6,937 bases of DNA from Methanobacteriota archaeon. GTDB taxonomy: Archaea; Halobacteriota; Bog-38; Methanoflorentales; Methanoflorentaceae. A model generated the notes under the pieces. That model worked only from the letters and a program-made list of their open reading frames with translations. It did not search any database and had not been told where the DNA came from. The translations under genes and the position numbers were made by a program. The stretch is from NCBI GenBank assembly GCA_028679495.1, contig JAJRBK010000076.1, positions 1 through 6,937 of the forward strand, written 5' to 3'. Position 1 is the stretch's first letter; every line of letters starts with the position of its first letter. This document shows, in pieces, positions 6,377-6,937 of the stretch.

Positions 6377-6407
6377 TAAATTGGACGGAAACGCTCTGGT
6401 CAATTTA
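6377..6407. repeat. Inverted repeat upstream of prs
   Basis: TAAATTGGAC (6377-6386) and GTCAATTTA (6399-6407) are inverted copies, nine pairs with one unmatched G and a 12-base spacer. The repeat lies in the noncoding 112 bases between the RDD stop and the prs start, about 55 to 85 bases before the prs ATG. On the minus strand the arm nearer prs contains AATTTACA, a possible poor TATA box, so the repeat could be an operator over the prs promoter or a weak terminator hairpin for the RDD transcript. No T-run follows it. Confidence 0.4.
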
Positions 6408-6421
6408 GCTGCGCGAGTGAC

Positions 6422-6454
6422 CTGTGGTGACGCGTCACGCTTGCGTGACCACAG
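6422..6454. repeat. Dense inverted repeat across the RDD stop codon
   Basis: CTGTGGTGACGC (6422-6433) and GCGTGACCACAG (6443-6454) are inverted copies with a single mismatch (11 of 12) around nine bases. Nested inside are a perfect 12-base palindrome GTGACGCGTCAC (6427-6438) and a perfect seven-base inverted pair GTCACGC/GCGTGAC (6434-6449) around two bases. The RDD stop codon (TGA, 6435-6437) sits inside. It could form a strong 3'-end hairpin or be a protein-binding site; which one cannot be told from sequence. Confidence 0.5.
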
Positions 6455-6937
6455 TGTGAGCGACGCGATCGCCGAGGCGCTGTTTCTTGTCAGATGACCA
6501 GATAAGGATTGCGCCGAGCAGATAGGGAGCAACAAATGGAATTAAGTCGATGATGCGCAGGACCGAACGGACAGCTGCCTCTGCATAGCCGATCGGCGAA
6601 TGATCGGCTTCCCGCACGACCTTCATCTTCAGTGCCATCTTGCCAACGGTCTGTCCATAACGCCCTTCGAGGAGCGTGAAGTAGAGAAACGCTATGATAA
6701 AGTCGATCAGAATAATCGCTCCAAAGAGCGGGTCAACACTCGTTTGGCCCGTCGATGCGTTGATCGTGATCGTAGCAACCACAAAGAAACTCAATGCCCA
6801 GAAAATAACCGCAAGGATAACGGAATCAATGAGTATAGCGACGAAGCGAATGGCGACTCCTTGGTAGGGCGACACGGCACCTGGTGCGTAGTAAGGGGGC
6901 GCTTCATACCCCGGTGTGTAGGGAGGGGCGGTCTGTG
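6435..6937 (-). CDS. RDD-family membrane protein (5' end outside window)
   Basis: The reading frame stays open through the right edge, so the N-terminus is missing; 166 residues are visible. The first 24 or so are rich in proline, tyrosine and glycine (PPYTPGYEAPPYYAPG), a flexible, probably cytoplasmic leader common in RDD proteins. The RDD domain follows: hydrophobic segments at about visible residues 28-58, 68-90 and 125-147, with the defining Arg30 and Asp37 in the first (IRFVAILID) and GQTVGKMALKMKVV (94-107) after the second, ending with RLGDRVAHTVV. RDD proteins are poorly understood; some members act in ion or small-molecule transport, and no specific role can be given here. A GTG at 6875 could be mistaken for the start, but the proline-rich frame continues upstream of it. 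It lies upstream of prs on the same strand, 112 bases away. It ends with TGA inside a dense inverted repeat. Confidence 0.85.
   Translation of the reverse strand, partial: QTAPPYTPGYEAPPYYAPGAVSPYQGVAIRFVAILIDSVILAVIFWALSFFVVATITINASTGQTSVDPLFGAIILIDFIIAFLYFTLLEGRYGQTVGKMALKMKVVREADHSPIGYAEAAVRSVLRIIDLIPFVAPYLLGAILIWSSDKKQRLGDRVAHTVVTQA

Noticed and set aside
6435..6875. RDD gene starting at the GTG at 6875
   Set aside because: The frame stays open to the window edge with a proline/tyrosine-rich leader typical of RDD proteins, so 6875 is an internal valine codon.
1..6937. tRNA, rRNA, CRISPR array, insertion sequence, toxin-antitoxin or phage genes
   Set aside because: No cloverleaf, spaced direct repeats, transposase motifs or terminal repeats were seen; nearly all sequence is accounted for by nine household-type genes, and no gap exceeds about 120 bases.

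Overview
This window looks like chromosomal DNA from an archaeon, most likely a euryarchaeote. The strongest marker is a UbiA-family prenyltransferase of the type that adds the second geranylgeranyl chain to archaeal membrane lipids. An archaeal-type short ribose-phosphate pyrophosphokinase, an aspartate dehydrogenase in place of NadB, and a HypF point the same way. Base composition is roughly even by eye. Genes are densely packed on both strands, with no sign of insertion sequences, phage genes, CRISPR arrays or stable RNA genes. The exact lineage cannot be fixed from this stretch; a hydrogenase-bearing methanogen relative is plausible but is an inference.

Layout from left to right: the 3' end of hypF (+) enters the window and converges on a small beta-helix, bactofilin-like gene (-). 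That gene is the last of three minus-strand genes reading nadX, UbiA prenyltransferase, bactofilin-like. Divergent from nadX across 49 bases is nadC (+), whose GTG start is fixed by a GGTGAT ribosome-binding site. nadC ends two bases from the end of a SufS-type cysteine desulfurase gene (-). Divergent from that gene is a Nudix hydrolase (+), whose 3' end overlaps the 3' end of prs (-) by 29 bases. Upstream of prs on the same strand is an RDD-family membrane protein gene, cut by the right edge of the window.

The genes share a theme. NadX makes iminoaspartate, the substrate of NadA (not in the window). NadC joins quinolinate to PRPP, Prs makes PRPP, and the Nudix enzyme resembles the ADP-ribose pyrophosphatase group that recycles the NAD breakdown product. 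A cysteine desulfurase could supply sulfur for the iron-sulfur cluster of NadA. This looks like an NAD-cofactor neighbourhood spread over several short transcription units. HypF (NiFe hydrogenase maturation), the lipid prenyltransferase, the bactofilin-like protein and the RDD protein are probably housekeeping neighbours.

I found no convincing previously undescribed system. The items most worth a second look are the NAD/PRPP/sulfur neighbourhood, the linkage of lipid synthase and bactofilin-like genes, and two dense inverted repeats between the RDD gene and prs.
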